Assembly (NCBI GenBank): GCA_946122785.1
Contig: CAMGYJ010000008.1
Location: 17,695,475-17,759,474 of the forward strand
DNA: 64,000 bases
Direction of reading: 5' to 3'
From: Linum tenue
Taxonomy: Eukaryota > Streptophyta > Magnoliopsida > Malpighiales > Linaceae
Below the pieces are notes generated by a model. That model was not told the origin of the DNA and did no database searches. It worked only from the letters and a program-made list of their open reading frames with translations. The position numbers were made by a program, and so were the translations under genes. Below, piece after piece: positions 37,711 through 50,134 of this stretch; the stretch's first letter is position 1; the number at the start of each line of letters is the position of its first letter.

Positions 37711-39466
37711 TCTTATATAAAAGCCACACTTCTAAGCTTATTATTCATTAAGCGGTCATTTCGTAAATAACCCCAACTCGAGAGGCATTATTGATGGAGG
37801 ACACATGTAGGGATGGCAACAAAACCCAAACCCACGGGTACCCACCCGAACCAACCCGGTCAACACGAGTAAAACCCGTGTTGACGGGTTTTGGGCCGGG
37901 TTCGGGTTTAAACCCGCTACACTATTCACCGGGTTGGATCAGGTTTGGGTTTAGGTAAACCCGCCCCATGGGTACCCGCCCACACATATAATTACTTTCC
38001 CGGTATATTTTTTTTGTAGGAACTTTCCCGGTATATTTGATATTCTAAATAATATATCTTCTTTAAACAACTAATATTATTTATGTTTGTGGAGACATGT
38101 ATAATTTGTTCTTTCTAATTGTTTAGAATGAAGTTGATATTATGGAGTGGAGAGTGAAGAAACTTATTTGACGAGGAAGAAGATTTCAATTAATCTTGTT
38201 GTTTATAGATGTTTATCTTTAATTTTGAACAATTGGTATTGATCATTAGCGGATTGCTTGTATGTTCTAGATTTGTGTTTTTTGTATGAGAAAATTGATG
38301 TTAAACTTTTATTTTGAAAGAAATTTGTTATTGTAAATTTTTTATCATAAAAACCAACGGATACCCAGCGGGTTGGGTTGGGTTTGAGTTTTTCAAACCC
38401 AGCGGGTTTTACCCCGGGTTTTTTTGGCAGATAAACTCATGGGTTTGGGTTTGACAAAATCCGCCCCAACCCGACCAATTGCCATCCCTAGACACATGTT
38501 ATTATTGGAAGAGGACACATGGCAAGAAGAAGGACATTAGTTCAATAATCTTTTCAATTATATATTTTTTAATTTTTCTTCTATTTTATTTTTCGATTCT
38601 CTATTTTATTTTATTAATATCTTCAAGTACAAGTTACTATTCGTTAAGCGTATTGTAATTTTAAGAAGCTTTAGTGTCATTAGATTTATGTTCATTAAAT
38701 GATAAAACCACAAATAACTTCAACAGTTAAGATTACTAATTTATTAAGAGTGATTTTTGTAATTTTCATAAACTTTAGTGACATTACACTAAACTCACAT
38801 ATTTGTAAAATTTTCATTTATTTTTCTATTTTCCCTTCATTTGCAAGTAGGCACATATATCTATCTCATTTTTCCTTTTTTCCATTTCTCTTAATCACAT
38901 ATATGGTCTATAAAAACCTTTAAGCAATCCTCTTTTTTATTTCTTTTATTTTTGCTATCCTTAAATCAAAATCTTTGTTCGTATTTGACGCATATTCCAG
39001 CGATATGTATTTCGTTTTTGAATTCTTATTTATTGGCATTTTCTTAGTTTTTCAACTATTCAACTAAATGTAGATAGATCACGCGTATTCGGGGTCACGT
39101 GTATATCGGTAAAGCATTTTTCAATTTCGAATTCTAATAGATTGACAATCTTTGTTAGTTTTCCGTCTATTCAACTATAGGTCGGTTGATCACACGTATT
39201 TCAAGCACGTGTAGTACTCAATTGGTACCTATTCATTGGCCAACGAGTCCATTTTTTATTATTTGCTTCACCTTATTGCAAAATGTGTTTCCTCGATTCT
39301 TATTTAACTGCTTAAATGTTCTTATTCATCAAATGGGAGTTAGGTCATCATTTTTTTGGGTTTGTGTTATTTATAGGTTAGTTTATTTCTCTCTTACAAG
39401 TTACAATCATATGTAACATTTCTCATTACTCGCTTTACGTGAAGCGTAGCGAACGAGCATATCTAG
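37711..39466 (+). mobile_element. Non-autonomous Helitron, 1756 bp with nested hAT
   Basis: It starts TCTTATATAAAAG after an A and ends CTAG before a T, the A/T target rule of Helitrons, with no TSD. Ten or so bases before the CTAG there is a hairpin, CTCGCT...AGCGAACGAG (39429-39457). There is no Rep/helicase gene. Minus the nested hAT element and its extra target copy it measures about 1.07 kb. Confidence 0.75.
37808..38490. mobile_element. hAT-type element nested in the Helitron, 683 bp
   Basis: A perfect 8-bp TSD GACACATG flanks it (37800-37807 and 38491-38498) and both ends carry TAGGGATGGCAA. Subterminal stretches are rich in ACCCG/CGGGT. It belongs to the same family as 10617-11169. 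No coding capacity. Confidence 0.9.
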
Positions 39467-40154
39467 TAATATTTTAAGTAGTAGTTTATGTGATTTAAAC
39501 TTGGGACATTGCCACTATTAGTAAACATATTTTCAATTATACTAAAACTCATTTGTTATTGTGTTTTAGATCCCAATATAACAATAAAATGTTATTCTTA
39601 TCCCAAATTATTTTCAAAACCTAACGATTAAACCCAATTACGAGATACCCTTGTCTAATAGGGTATGTCGAGAGATCTTTGTTGAGCAGTATAGACACCG
39701 AATGTATTTTACTATTTTACGAAATACGTCTGGACTTTTATTGTAACTTTTATTAGCTAGATATTTTCATATTTAATCATTACTAATTCAATTTTAATAT
39801 TTAATTAAATTTAATTTTTGAGAGAGGAGACCCCTATGTAGAATTCTTGGATCCGCCACTGAGCATACGCAAGCAACATATGCACTCTCAATAGTCATAT
39901 GCCGCAATTTCGGTAACATGTTGGTGCATAAGAGGCCGCACACACTGAATTATTTGTGTACGTTTTTCATTTGTTGAACCGTATTTACAAACACATTGTA
40001 TTGTGACAGGTTCGACGAATGGTGACGCACGAGAGAGCCATCAATTAGCGGTATTGCATACTGATTGCCTCTGCCTCTGCCTCCCCCTCAACATGAACAT
40101 GTGATATTGAAAGAGGGTGTTCATCAGGCTCACTCCTTCATCACAAATTAAAAA

Positions 40155-40235
40155 GGCAAAATACACTTTCATAGCCAAATCTATTCGCGTTGTGACAAAT
40201 ATAGCCAGTTTTTGAAAAATACACTCGTATAGCCA
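40155..40235 (+). repeat. Left 81-bp TIR of the complete MULE
   Basis: Begins GGCAAAATACACTTTCATAG and ends ACTCGTATAGCCA. It is identical to the inverted right TIR and near-identical to the ends of the small MULE at 21348-22694. Confidence 0.95.
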
Positions 40236-41183
40236 TTCCGTCCAAAACTTTAACGGAAATTTGACGACGGCTGACTGGACTAATGGACGCTTGCAACGTG
40301 GACGTTTTTAATCTACGTGGCAGACAGGTGTAAATTTCGTTATTAAAAAAAAAACCCTAAATCTAACTTTACCAATTAATCGATTACCCCTTCTACCATT
40401 CACGCGATTTACCCCTCTTCTCTCATTCTCTCGTCAAACACAACTCCCCCATCTCTCCCGATCGACGAATCGATCGAAGCCCACACCCCGACTGCCCGAC
40501 CCACCTCTTCTCTCATTCTTCCCATATCGCTCCTCCATCTCCGGCGAAGACGGAGGAAACCATGCATCATCCGGCTGGTGAATAGAGGACGGCGGCGAAC
40601 CCTAATCCTTCGTCTCAGCCGGGCAATCTTCGATGTCAGCCTTCCTCGCGAACCCTAATCCTTCATCTCAGCCGAGGCGAGCTCGACGAACCCAGAATCG
40701 CGAGGCAAGGTCGGCTTACCCAGAATCGCGAGCGGAGGTTGGCGAACCCTAAATTTGGTTTCGCGTTTGGCTGGTGAGTGAATACAAGAGTATGGGGTTA
40801 TACTGTGCGAATCTTCTTGCTCGAATGAGGTTGATTAAAGTGCATTTTTTGGTGTCTATTTATAGGTGTTGGCGATCTGTAAAGCTTGGAGAGCGACAGT
40901 TCAAGTTCGTGAAGGGACCACAGAACTTCTCTTTGTGGCGAGATTGCCCCTGAATCAAACGGTAAGAAACTCAACTCATTAGATACAAAAGTCAAATTGT
41001 AGTGACGACAACTTGTGCTTCGAAATTGGTTATTTGATTCGCAATTTTTTAGTGGATAGCCTGTTGTATGCGATTTGTTTATTGTAAAGCAGAAAGTTGG
41101 TTCCACTTAAGACTAATTAACTATTAATTATGTGATTATATAGTATATAATGACAAAATTTTTGGTTGTAATTATCTTAACAG

Positions 41184-44100
41184 ATGGCAGACTCGTGGGA
41201 TGAATTGGTGGGCGAAAATGACCCAAATCAGAGTGGTCATGATGAGGATTCACTAAGCAGCCACAATGTTGGAGATGCTTCTGTTGCTCCTGATATATGT
41301 CATGTTTATGACTCCGACGACGCAATGACATCAGATGATGAATATCACGAGGCTAGAGCAAACCTACGTGCATATGGTGAAGGGAGGAAAAGGAGAGTGA
41401 TTGCAAGAGTTGCTGCTGGTGGAGAAGAAGTAGACCAACTGTTGGATTTTGAAGAATCTGAGTCTGAAAATGGGGAGGAGGAAGGCCAAGATGATGGGGA
41501 GAATTCACACCACTCCACTCCCCTTCAGAACAATGAGACACCTGAAGAACCTCAGCTACCTGAACAATCTCAGCCACCTCGAGTTGATGTTAATAGGGAA
41601 GGATCTCAGCATTCAAACTACAGATTGTCAGAAGAATCAGATCATGTAAGGGGCAACTTATCAGATGAGGAGGAAGGAGATTTGTATGATGATGCACCAC
41701 GGTATGATCCACTCTGCGACCATAAGACACTTGAGTTTGTGTGTAGAATGAAATTCGACGGGGTAGAGCAGTTCAAAGATGGCGTTGTAAGACATTCTGT
41801 AGCACATGGTGCCTGTCTGAGATGGATTCGGAGCAACCCTACGAGGAGAGAGGTGATTTGTAAAGATGTGAATTGTCAATGGAGGTTGTATGCAAGCTGG
41901 TTCAGAAAGGATAAGTGCTTCATGATAAGGAAAGTGGGGCAACCACACTCATGTGCAAGGCGTCTCTCAGTTAACCAAGTAACAGCTAAGTGGATTGCCT
42001 CAGATATGTTAGAGAGATTCAGAATTAACCCAGAGTGGGCTCCGGAACAGATTATGGCTGAGGTTAAGTTAAAACACAATATGGAGGTGAAGAAGAGAAC
42101 TTGCTACAGAGCTAAAGTAGAGGCTATCAAGATGTTAAGTGGGTCGTTGAGTGATGAGTATAAATTGATTAGGAGTTATGTAGCTGAGTTGAAGAAGAGG
42201 GATAGGGATGGTCGTTTCCAGCTTGAAGTTGACCCGCATCCAGATGAGGATAAGTGCTTATTCAAGCGCTTATATGTTGGTTTTTCATGTTTGAAGGATG
42301 GATTCCTTTTGGGCTGTCGTCCGATGTTTGGTCTTGATGGCTGCTTTCTTAAAGGGGAAGTAAAAGGGATGGTCCTCACAGCAGTGGGTAAAGATGGAAA
42401 CAACCAGATGTTTCCACTTGCCTGGGCGGTTGTGGAAGGAGAAAATACCAACTCTTGGAGCTGGTTCGTAGATATTTTAACCGAAGAACTCGGTTTAGTT
42501 GATGGTAGAGGCTGGACTGTTATCTCGGACCAGCAGAAGGTATAGTAAGATTGTTCTTTGATTGTTCTTTGATTAATTCTCATGTTTAATTTGCTAATCC
42601 TATTTCTCTCCACTAGGGTCTTGTTGAAGCGCTCCACTCAATACTACCTGAAGCGGAGCATCGAAAATGTGCTAGGCATGTGTATGCCAACTGGAAAGTC
42701 AAGAACAAGACCGACATGATTAGGAAACTGTTCTGGAAGGCAGTGTATGCATGCAACGAATCTGATTGGAAGAAGGCTACGCAAGAGATGGAGAGTATCC
42801 AAGGTAATGGTGATGGACCAACGCCATTTACTGACTTTATGGCTGCCGATCCCACCAAATTTTGTCGTGCTTTCTTGTCTGCAATTCCTAAATGTGATAG
42901 TGTCGAGAGTAATATATGTGAGACTTGGAATGGCAGTATTGTGAAGTTTAGAGGATTTCGTATTATAGAGATGCTTGAAGGGATTAGGGGGTATATGATG
43001 GAAAGAGTGGTGATCAAGTATAATATGCTGCGTGGGACTACTGATGAGTTGTGTCCGAGAATTAGGAAACGTTTAGAGAAGGAGAAGGAGGTTGCTAGGC
43101 TGTGTGTATCTAGGCAATCTCACAATATGAGATGTGAAGTGAAAATGGGGGCTTCAGGGTACATTGTAGACCTGACTTTGAAGGAGTGTAGCTGTGGTTA
43201 TTGGCAGTTGAGTGGGCTGCCATGCTGTCATGCAATTTCTGCTATCAGCCACTTGAGGAAGAATCCAGATGATTATGTCCATCCTTCTTACCTTGTTCGG
43301 AATGTGGAGGAGTGCTATAAGGTGGGGCTGCCTTGTCTTGATGGTAGACAAGCATGGCCTGAATCCAGTGGGTACGAAGTATACCCTCCTAAAGACAGAC
43401 CAATGCCAGGCCGCCCCAAAAAGAACAGAAGGAAGACAGCTGGGGAGAGGGAAACAAGACCACAAAAAAGGAGGGTTGGTGAGGAAGTAACTCAAAGGGG
43501 TAGCTTGGTTCATTGCTCCAAGTGTGGAGCTGAAGGGCATAATGCAAGGGCATGCCCATCACCTGTTGCTGCTCAAACTGTGGTAAGCTACATTTTCACT
43601 TTATGTCCCTTTAAATTACATTGTCACTTATTGTTACTTAATCGATGATTGTATTCTTGAAGGGAGTGACTACAAGGAATGGAGCTGCTAGAAGGGGTGG
43701 AGCTGCTGCTGCTGCCACCAGAAGAAGAGCTGCTGCAAGGGGTGGAGCTGCTGCCACAAGAGGAAGAGCTGCTGCAACAAGAGGAAGAGGAGCTGCTGCC
43801 AGAGGAGAGGCAACCACTGCTGCTGATCCACCTAATGAGAGTCAACCAAGACAGAGGAGAGGCAACCACTGCTCCAAGTGTGGCTCGGCCACACACAATG
43901 CCAGAACCTGTCCGTTGAACAGGGGAGTGGGAATACAAGTAAGTCATTAGTGTAAATTGTAGATGAATGTTAGGTTAACCAGTGTAGAACAAACTTAGGT
44001 TAACTGTTTTGGTTTGTATGAAATGTAGGATGTGAGGTTGAATGTTGGCGATCGTTTTACAATTGAAAGGGAGCTTCGTCAAGCAACAAGAGGAATTGGT

Positions 44101-44327
44101 GTTTATGTTGATGAGACCACGGGTAATCAATATGTTAGGGTGAGTAATTGGTTTCTTTCTTCTCTTAGTTACACTTATAGAGATGTGTCATCACTAATAT
44201 GATATTTAACATGTTCTGTTGGATGCAGCTGAATGGGGCAAATGGGAGATTTGTTGGGAATCCACCTCCAACCCAGCCTACTGAGATGGATCTGCCAGGG
44301 AGCCAGCCGCCACCAACCCAACCTTAG
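41184..44327 (+). CDS. MULE transposase (MuDR-A type)
   Basis: Five exons (41184-42539, 42617-43582, 43663-43938, 44029-44139, 44229-44327) encode about 935 residues. The ATG follows directly on an acceptor, TTAACAG, so there is a 5'-UTR intron. Order: acidic N-terminus (1-175), MuDR DNA-binding region (about 185-260), the DDE catalytic core with candidate aspartates in FGLDGCF (D385) and VISDQQKG (D449), SWIM zinc finger CSCGYW...CCHAI (643-658), a CCHC knuckle CSKCGAEGHNARAC (752-765), an Ala/Arg/Gly repeat region, and a second knuckle CSKCGSATHNARTC (844-857). No stop or frameshift. It would bind the TIRs and cut the element out. The last two small exons are the least certain. Confidence 0.88.
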
Positions 44328-44704
44328 AAGTGTAGTTAAGTTGTAGATGAGTCCAAATTTTGTACAGGGCATCCAACCCTTGCTTAGAAGCAGCTTTGTC
44401 GACTCATGTAATTCGGATAAGACAATTTATGTTAAGTTTTAGGCTTGTTTGCTAGGTGTAGCTGAAGGAAACTCTCTATCTTAGGTTGATGTTCAACTCA
44501 AATGTAGAATGTAATCAGGCACTAACTGTCATGCTCGTTAATGTGTGCTCCAGAAAGTTGTAGAAACAGGCTGATTTTGCAAGGATTATGAAGGATAATG
44601 TTAGATTCAATCGTTCCATGCTTCGTCCATGCTATCTTTTGCAAACTTTCAATTTCATACCAACTTCAAATTTCAAAGTGCACATTACATACATTCTCAC
44701 AAAT

Positions 44705-45263
44705 TTACTGCTTCCACAGAAATACAATTAGTAAGACATTAAGAACCAAGAAGAAACTAAGCATATATCGAATCACTCGCAATTCAGTATACAAATTCTG
44801 ATATTCAGCTGTTCGACCTCTCTCGATTTTCATCCAATTGCATAACTCCTCCTCCAGCAGTAGCTTATCCTTCTTCATTCTCTCTGCCTTCGTTTCGGCC
44901 AGCCTTAAGCTTTCTTCCATCTTCATCATCATACCGTCAACATCATTATTTCGTGCCTCTGATATATCAGAACTTGAATCCACCCAACGAAAAAAATTGC
45001 ACCCACATTTCGGATCCTGCAAAATTAACGTTCCTAAGATACAATAGCATTGGAAAAGTTCATAGAAACAACGATCTGCTTACCATCCAATTAGGGCAAC
45101 CATAAAACTGTCTGCCTGGGTTCAACTCAGTCCCAGAAGTTTGTACCAAAGCAAGGAGTTTGCACTTGCAAATGACAGCACCAACGCCTTCACTTTTGAT
45201 GTTCGTTGATCCAGAATCGCCCAAATCCCTCCCGACGTTTCTCCGCCCAACCCTGCGCGACAT
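44705..45263 (-). CDS. GRF zinc-finger protein with C-terminal membrane segment
   Basis: Two exons (45263-45084 and 45016-44705; donor ATG|GTAAGC, acceptor TTGCAG) encode 163 residues. The GRF-type zinc finger spans the junction: CKCKLLALVQTS, NPGRQFYGCPNW, then CGCNFFRWVD, with all expected metal ligands. A charged helical stretch (about 80-125) likely forms a coiled coil, and the protein ends in one hydrophobic segment, LSFFLVLNVLLIVFLW. GRF fingers bind nucleic acid in other proteins; the tail anchor suggests a membrane. It lies inside the MULE and converges on the transposase, so it is a cargo or accessory gene. Its role in transposition is not known to me. Confidence 0.85.
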
Positions 45264-45895
45264 GATTCCTCGGCGCGACTGGATAAATCGGCGACTGGAA
45301 AACAGAGGGAGAAGTGAGGAAATGGGAAGGACGGAAGGAGAAGGAGAAGGCGATGGGGAGGAGAGAAGGAGAAAGCGATGGGGAATATGGGGGGAGAAGG
45401 CGACGACGATGGGTAAGAGAGAGCGGCGGCGGCGATGGGTAAGAGATCGAGATCGAGAGAGAGCGGCGGCGGGGATGGGGGTTTTCTCCGCAAAACCTAG
45501 AATGGGGGATTGATAATGGTCGGTCGACGGTTGAAGAGAAGGTAATAATAAAGAAAGTAAAACTAAAAGTTAAACATGACGTGGATAAATGATGTCGAGT
45601 TGGCGATGATGTGGCGGCCGCGTGGCATCCACCTCAGCGCCACGGAGGGCTTACTGACGCCGTCTGTCTTTCCGTTTAGGTTAGTAACGGAATTGGCTAA
45701 ATTTGCCAGTCAAGTTTTCAAAAGTGGCTATACGAGTGTATTTTTCAAAAACTGGCTATATTTGTCACAACGCGAATAGATTTGGCTATGAAAGTGTATT
45801 TTGCCAATTAAAAAGGATAAATAGAAGATGAAGGGCAGAAGCACAATCAAAGAAGAACCAAAGAGTGAGTGTTAAAACTACTGGTACGTAAGTGT

Positions 45896-45975
45896 GACTT
45901 GACATAGTACCTCTGCTTCTTATGAAATACACTTACAAAATGTCATCTCTTTCTTCCAAAAATCCCAGAACTTCT
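45896..45975 (-). pseudogene. Relic of an FBD exon 3
   Basis: Plus-strand ACCTCTGCTTCT, GAAATACRCTTRCA and AATGTCATCTCTTTC align with the last exon of gene E (46195-46260), which encodes the end of the FBD domain, but with indels and no open frame. It shows that another F-box copy once stood next to the MULE insertion site. Confidence 0.45.
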
Positions 45976-46190
45976 ATACCTTAGACAACTTCTCTTCTGA
46001 CTCAATGGCTACAAAATCTTACTTATTTAACTTCTCTTCAAGCTAATGGAGAGCATAGCCCTTGGGAAACAAGCTAAACTTAGTTAAATCTCCTCCCATG
46101 TGTTCTCCAATCATAAGTTCATGCTTATCCAAGCGTCGTGGTAATCATTCGGGTGACATGATCGGCCTTCTTGTTAACCTCACGTTTAGT

Positions 46191-47686
46191 TCAGAGATAT
46201 ACGACCTCTGCTTCTCTGGAAATACGCTTGCATAATGTGACCTCTTTCAAGAACTGCATACCCTCTCTATCTGACTTAGCTTGAGGGTTGATGGAGATCC
46301 TACGAAGTTTTGGAGCAGTGGCTAGTACAAACCTCACCATGTCCAGCTCGACTTGCATACCACGACTGTCCTGAATGTTGAACTCTTCAAGGTGGTGAAG
46401 GCAACAAACTCCAGGGTCGAGATCCTCTCCATTCAACAGCTTCTGCAGACTAGCCACAACCTCTGAAGGCGGATGCTCGTTGTCATCACCGAGCTACAAA
46501 ATCATTCGTCAAGTGACAAGTTAAGGATACAGAGTGTGAGCACCCAACAACCACTAATCATACATACGAGAGAAATTAGCAATTCACAACAGAAAGGGGT
46601 AAAATAAAAATAAACCCACCTGAATGGTGAGTCTTTTCAAGTTGGGCGCGCTCATGATCAGACACACAAGAACCCGAACCTGTGGCAACCGATGCAAAAG
46701 GATGCGAGGTACTTTGAGGAATTTCAGGTTATGGACGGGTTTAGGGAGCTGGTAGGGGACATGACCATTATCAGCAAGGAACTGGGGAAAAAGGAAACAT
46801 TTTTAGCAGCATGTTATTAATGAGTACAGAAGCCAGTGGTAACCACTGAACAAACTATTTAGAAATAAATTGAACTTACCTGCAGCATGTCACTGCCAAG
46901 ATCGAGGCGCTCGAGTGCAGGGAGATATGCAAACAAGCTGACAATATCCAGATTGACATTAACAAAGGGGCCTTCCTCAAAAACATGTTCATGAGGAACA
47001 CTGTCGTCTAGGACTGATACCACTGAAAGAAGTGGGGTATGCTTGAAGCAAATTTTCTGACAAGTCGAGTTAAACGAAAGCACCTTGAGAGAAGGCGCTA
47101 CGAAGACATGCTCTTTACCGGTGCAATCGAAAACCCTCAACTCTTCGAGCAGCGGGCAGAGCGGAAGGAAATTCTCATAGAAATCATTCGGCAGATCAAC
47201 TAAAGCTATGTCAAGAAGGGTCAGGTTCTTGAATCCCTCAAAGCAAGATGGCACTCTAACTTTGCAGTACTGGAGCGTCAGGCGCTTCAGGGGAAAGGCT
47301 GCAGAGAAGAGGGAGGAATGCAACTGATACCGAGGGTACCCACTGGTGTCGTCTTCAAAGCGAAGGGTAAGGTCCTGTATACCTTTGCCTGAAAGGTGAC
47401 GCATCAAGGGATAAACATCATAAAGTATGAGCTCAAGCTTGGTTATTGGCCCCTCATGACCCAGCAGAGCTTCGTAAATGCGCTCAGTTTTCCGCGAATC
47501 GGGCCCAGGGAAATTAACATCGAAGATGAGTTGAGGAATACTTCTCCAACGATGCCTCCAGTTTCTTGACAGGAGACTCGTTCTCGCTGCATCTACTATG
47601 GGTAGGAACGTCAGAATGCGCGTTATCACGTCGTCAGGAAGGCTGCTAATCCCATCAGCAGCATTCAGCTCGCGGAGCCGCTTCAT
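46191..47686 (-). CDS. F-box/LRR/FBD protein (gene E)
   Basis: Exons 47686-46880, 46781-46620 and 46493-46191 encode 423 residues. Exon 2 has 54 codons, one more than in the other genes (an extra Asn in FLADNGHVPY). The F-box ISSLPDDVITRILTFLPIVD is near residues 13-32, and the FBD motif in exon 3 is VRFVLATAPKLRRISI. The RTSLLSRNWRHRWRSIPQL block is the mark of the minus-strand clade, against KTATLSKQW in genes A-D. Exon 1 is shorter than in the other clade, with a compressed leucine-rich part. Introns are GTAAG/CCCAG and GTGGGT/TTGTAG. No lesion; likely an SCF adaptor. Confidence 0.9.
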
Positions 47687-48212
47687 GTGGCTCTTAACTA
47701 TAGCTTCTGAATCAACACAAGAGGCAGAGTTCCTTGATCAATTTAGGACGAAGGAGAAGAGACGGAGTGAAAGGATAAACGAAGACTGCTTGTCACATGC
47801 ACTCCTATTCCTAATTGGTTTGGTTTTTTACTATTACTTGTTGTACAAGTTAGATATTATTAGGATTATTATAACAGTTAATTGCTTTCCTTCACAGAAC
47901 AGATGTTATTACGAAACTGTCTTTGTACTTTCATTTTTTAGATGGTGATCCTTACCTTGTGCGTAAGTTTCTCAGTTAGACGAACTCTCTAGCCTGTTCG
48001 GTTAATATGTTGGTTTCTTTATTCCAATAAGTCATGCTCATCATGGAAGGACCAAGAAGCCAAGAGGCAGGACAATGCTAGCAATTAGTCACAACTTAGA
48101 AGTTAAAAACAGCCTGTTTTTGAACAAGAGCGATAACACTTCAAACATTCTACATTAGAACGAAGTTAGATCAAGCACCCTCACAACAACCCAAGTGTGA
48201 AAGGAAGTGCTA
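47687..48212. other. Intergenic region between genes E and F
   Basis: Contains the promoter and 5' leader of gene E and the 3' flank of gene F. No gene, TIR or repeat is recognised. Confidence 0.45.
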
Positions 48213-49739
48213 CTAATTATCACCCTCATCCTCAACCCTATATTCATCCTCGTCTGCATCATCACAGACATATCTAAGCTCAGCATCTCTGGAAATACGT
48301 TTACATAATGCCGCATTCTTCAAGAATTTCAAAACCTTTCCAGAAGACAGCTCATCGTGCGGCTTAATAGAGATCCTACGAAGCTTCGGGGCAGTGGCGA
48401 GTACAAACCTCACCAAGTCCAGCTCGACTTGCGTACCACGACCATCCTGAATGTTGAACTCTTCAAGATGTTGAAGGCAAAAAACTCCAGGTTGGTCGTC
48501 TGCTTCCAACAACTGTTGTAGGCTAGCAACAACCTCTGAAGGCGGATGATCACCATCATCATCAATCTACAAAACAATCATCAAGGAACAAGTTAAAGCT
48601 GTCGAGTTGACACTTAACAGTCATACCCCATATGTAGTAATTCGTACAGGAGACGTTTAAGGTCTTAAGAAAACGAACCTGAATGGTGAGTGTTTGCAAG
48701 TTGGGCGAACTCATGATTAGACAAACAAGAACCCGGGCCTGTGGCAACCTATCCAAAAGAAGACGAGGTATTTCCAGGACTTCTAAGTGGTGAAGATCTG
48801 TAGGCAGCCGGTAGGGGATACGACCAGCAGCAAGCAACTGGGGATAGCAGCATGGAAATTATTAGAGAAGCCAGTTAGGTTAGGAGGAAACTTATGAACA
48901 AGCAATGAAGCAAATTAACTTACTAGTAGCAATTGAATGCCAAGATTCAACTGCTGAAGTGCAGGGAGAGATGCAAAGAAAGGGACCATATCCAAATAAT
49001 CATCCTCAGAGGGTTCTCCTTCCCCACAAAACAAATCGCCTATATCTAGAACTGATAACACCGAAAGAGCAGGGGTATCCTTGAAGCAAATTTTATAAAA
49101 GCTAGAGCGGAAGAAAAGAACTTTGAGAGAATGCGATTCAAACACAGGCTCTGTATCGTCGCAATCTGTAACTCTCAACTCTTCCAGCAGCGGGAACTTC
49201 GGAATGAAATTCTCAAAGAAGCCCTCGGGCAGACTCACGTCTTCCAATTGGAGAAAGGTAAGCTTACTAAATCCCGTGAACCCAGATGGTGGACAAAATT
49301 TACAATACTGCAGTTTCAGGCGCTTCAGATCGAAGGCAGAGAATAGAGAGGAATGCAAATTAGAGTACGGGTTTCCAGGACCCCAAAAGAAAAGGGTAAG
49401 TTCCTCAACATCTTTGCAGGAAAGGTAAAGCATCAAGAGATCAACATGAGGACACCATTCAAATCCAGGAATTGCGAGTTCAAACTTGGTTATCGGCCCA
49501 TCATGAACCAGCATGGCTTCGTAAATGTTCACCATTACCTTCGTCAGATTCGGCAAGTAAACATCTTTCTTAGAGAGCGGAGCAAAATTACCATCGAACA
49601 CAAGCTGAGGAATACTTCGCCGACGATGCCTCCAGCTTCTTGACAAGAGGCTGGTTCTCGCTGCATCTTTTATGGGTAAGAGCTTCAGAATGCGGTCTAT
49701 CACATCGCCGGGAAGGTTGCTGATCCTATCAGCAGTCAT
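48213..49739 (-). CDS. F-box/LRR/FBD protein (gene F)
   Basis: Exons 49739-48924, 48837-48679 and 48566-48213 encode 442 residues. It starts MTADRISNLPGDVIDRILKL, so the F-box begins at residue 4 without the short basic leader of its paralogues. Exon 3 is longer than in the others and ends in an acidic tail (CDDADEDEYRVEDEGDN). The FBD motif is VRFVLATAPKLRRISI. The donor of exon 1 is GTAAGT and of exon 2 GTTCGT. The upstream sequence has two TTAGGGTT motifs (about 49799-49832 on the plus strand as AACCCTAA). No defect seen. Confidence 0.9.
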
Positions 49740-49956
49740 ACTCTGTCAAGTGAAGAATATACAGAGAGAAAACGTGATGGAGTCCCGCCGGAAGAACCCT
49801 AACCCCGCCGCGCCGGAAAAACCCTAACTCCCTTTCTATGAAGTGTGAAGCCGAGACAAATGGTTTCCCTCTTTTACTATCAGACTCGCGCCAGTGGGGT
49901 ATTGTTATAAATGGTCACTTGACTTTGGGTCATCAACAACTCGGTCACTTAATTTT

Positions 49957-50083
49957 CATTGTTAACAGAACAATCACTAAACTTTACTCTATCAAATTTT
50001 TTTTATCATTGGTGAATTCCAATTCAAACCGGACATATAAACAAATAAATAAATAATGCCACATGCACTTGATAATTGATATA
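49957..50083. repeat. Promoter-side tandem repeat, copy 1
   Basis: The block from CATTGTTAACAGAACAATCA to ACTTGATAATTGATATA recurs at 60859-60990 on the far side of the LINE, so before insertion the two were adjacent tandem copies upstream of gene F. The LINE landed in the end of copy 1. Confidence 0.75.
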
Positions 50084-50134
50084 TATTTTTTTTGACAAAA
50101 GATATTCATATATATTGAATCACCAAAAAGATAG

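Larger units (their letters stand above)
37525..39861. mobile_element. Outer hAT-type element holding a Helitron
   Basis: The left end CAGTGGCAGAT and inverted right end CAGTGGCGGAT form an 11-bp TIR with one mismatch, similar to plant hAT ends. The 8-bp flanks GGCATAAG and AGCATACG agree at six positions. Without the nested Helitron the element is about 580 bp. GTGTCCCGTGACACCCC near the left end is a palindrome. No transposase. Confidence 0.55.
40155..45805. mobile_element. Complete MULE transposon, 5651 bp
   Basis: The two 81-bp TIRs (40155-40235 and 45725-45805) are identical, and a perfect 9-bp TSD AATTAAAAA flanks them (40146-40154 and 45806-45814). It carries a multi-exon transposase on the plus strand and a GRF zinc-finger gene on the minus strand, convergent, with about 380 bp between their stops. 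The perfect TIRs and TSD and the open frames point to a recent insertion by an element that could still be autonomous. Confidence 0.95.

Noticed and set aside
46043..46114. Short minus-strand frame MIGEHMGGDLTKFSLFPKGY
   Set aside because: It looks protein-like but has only 23 codons, with no partner exon found, and lies in the 3' flank of gene E.
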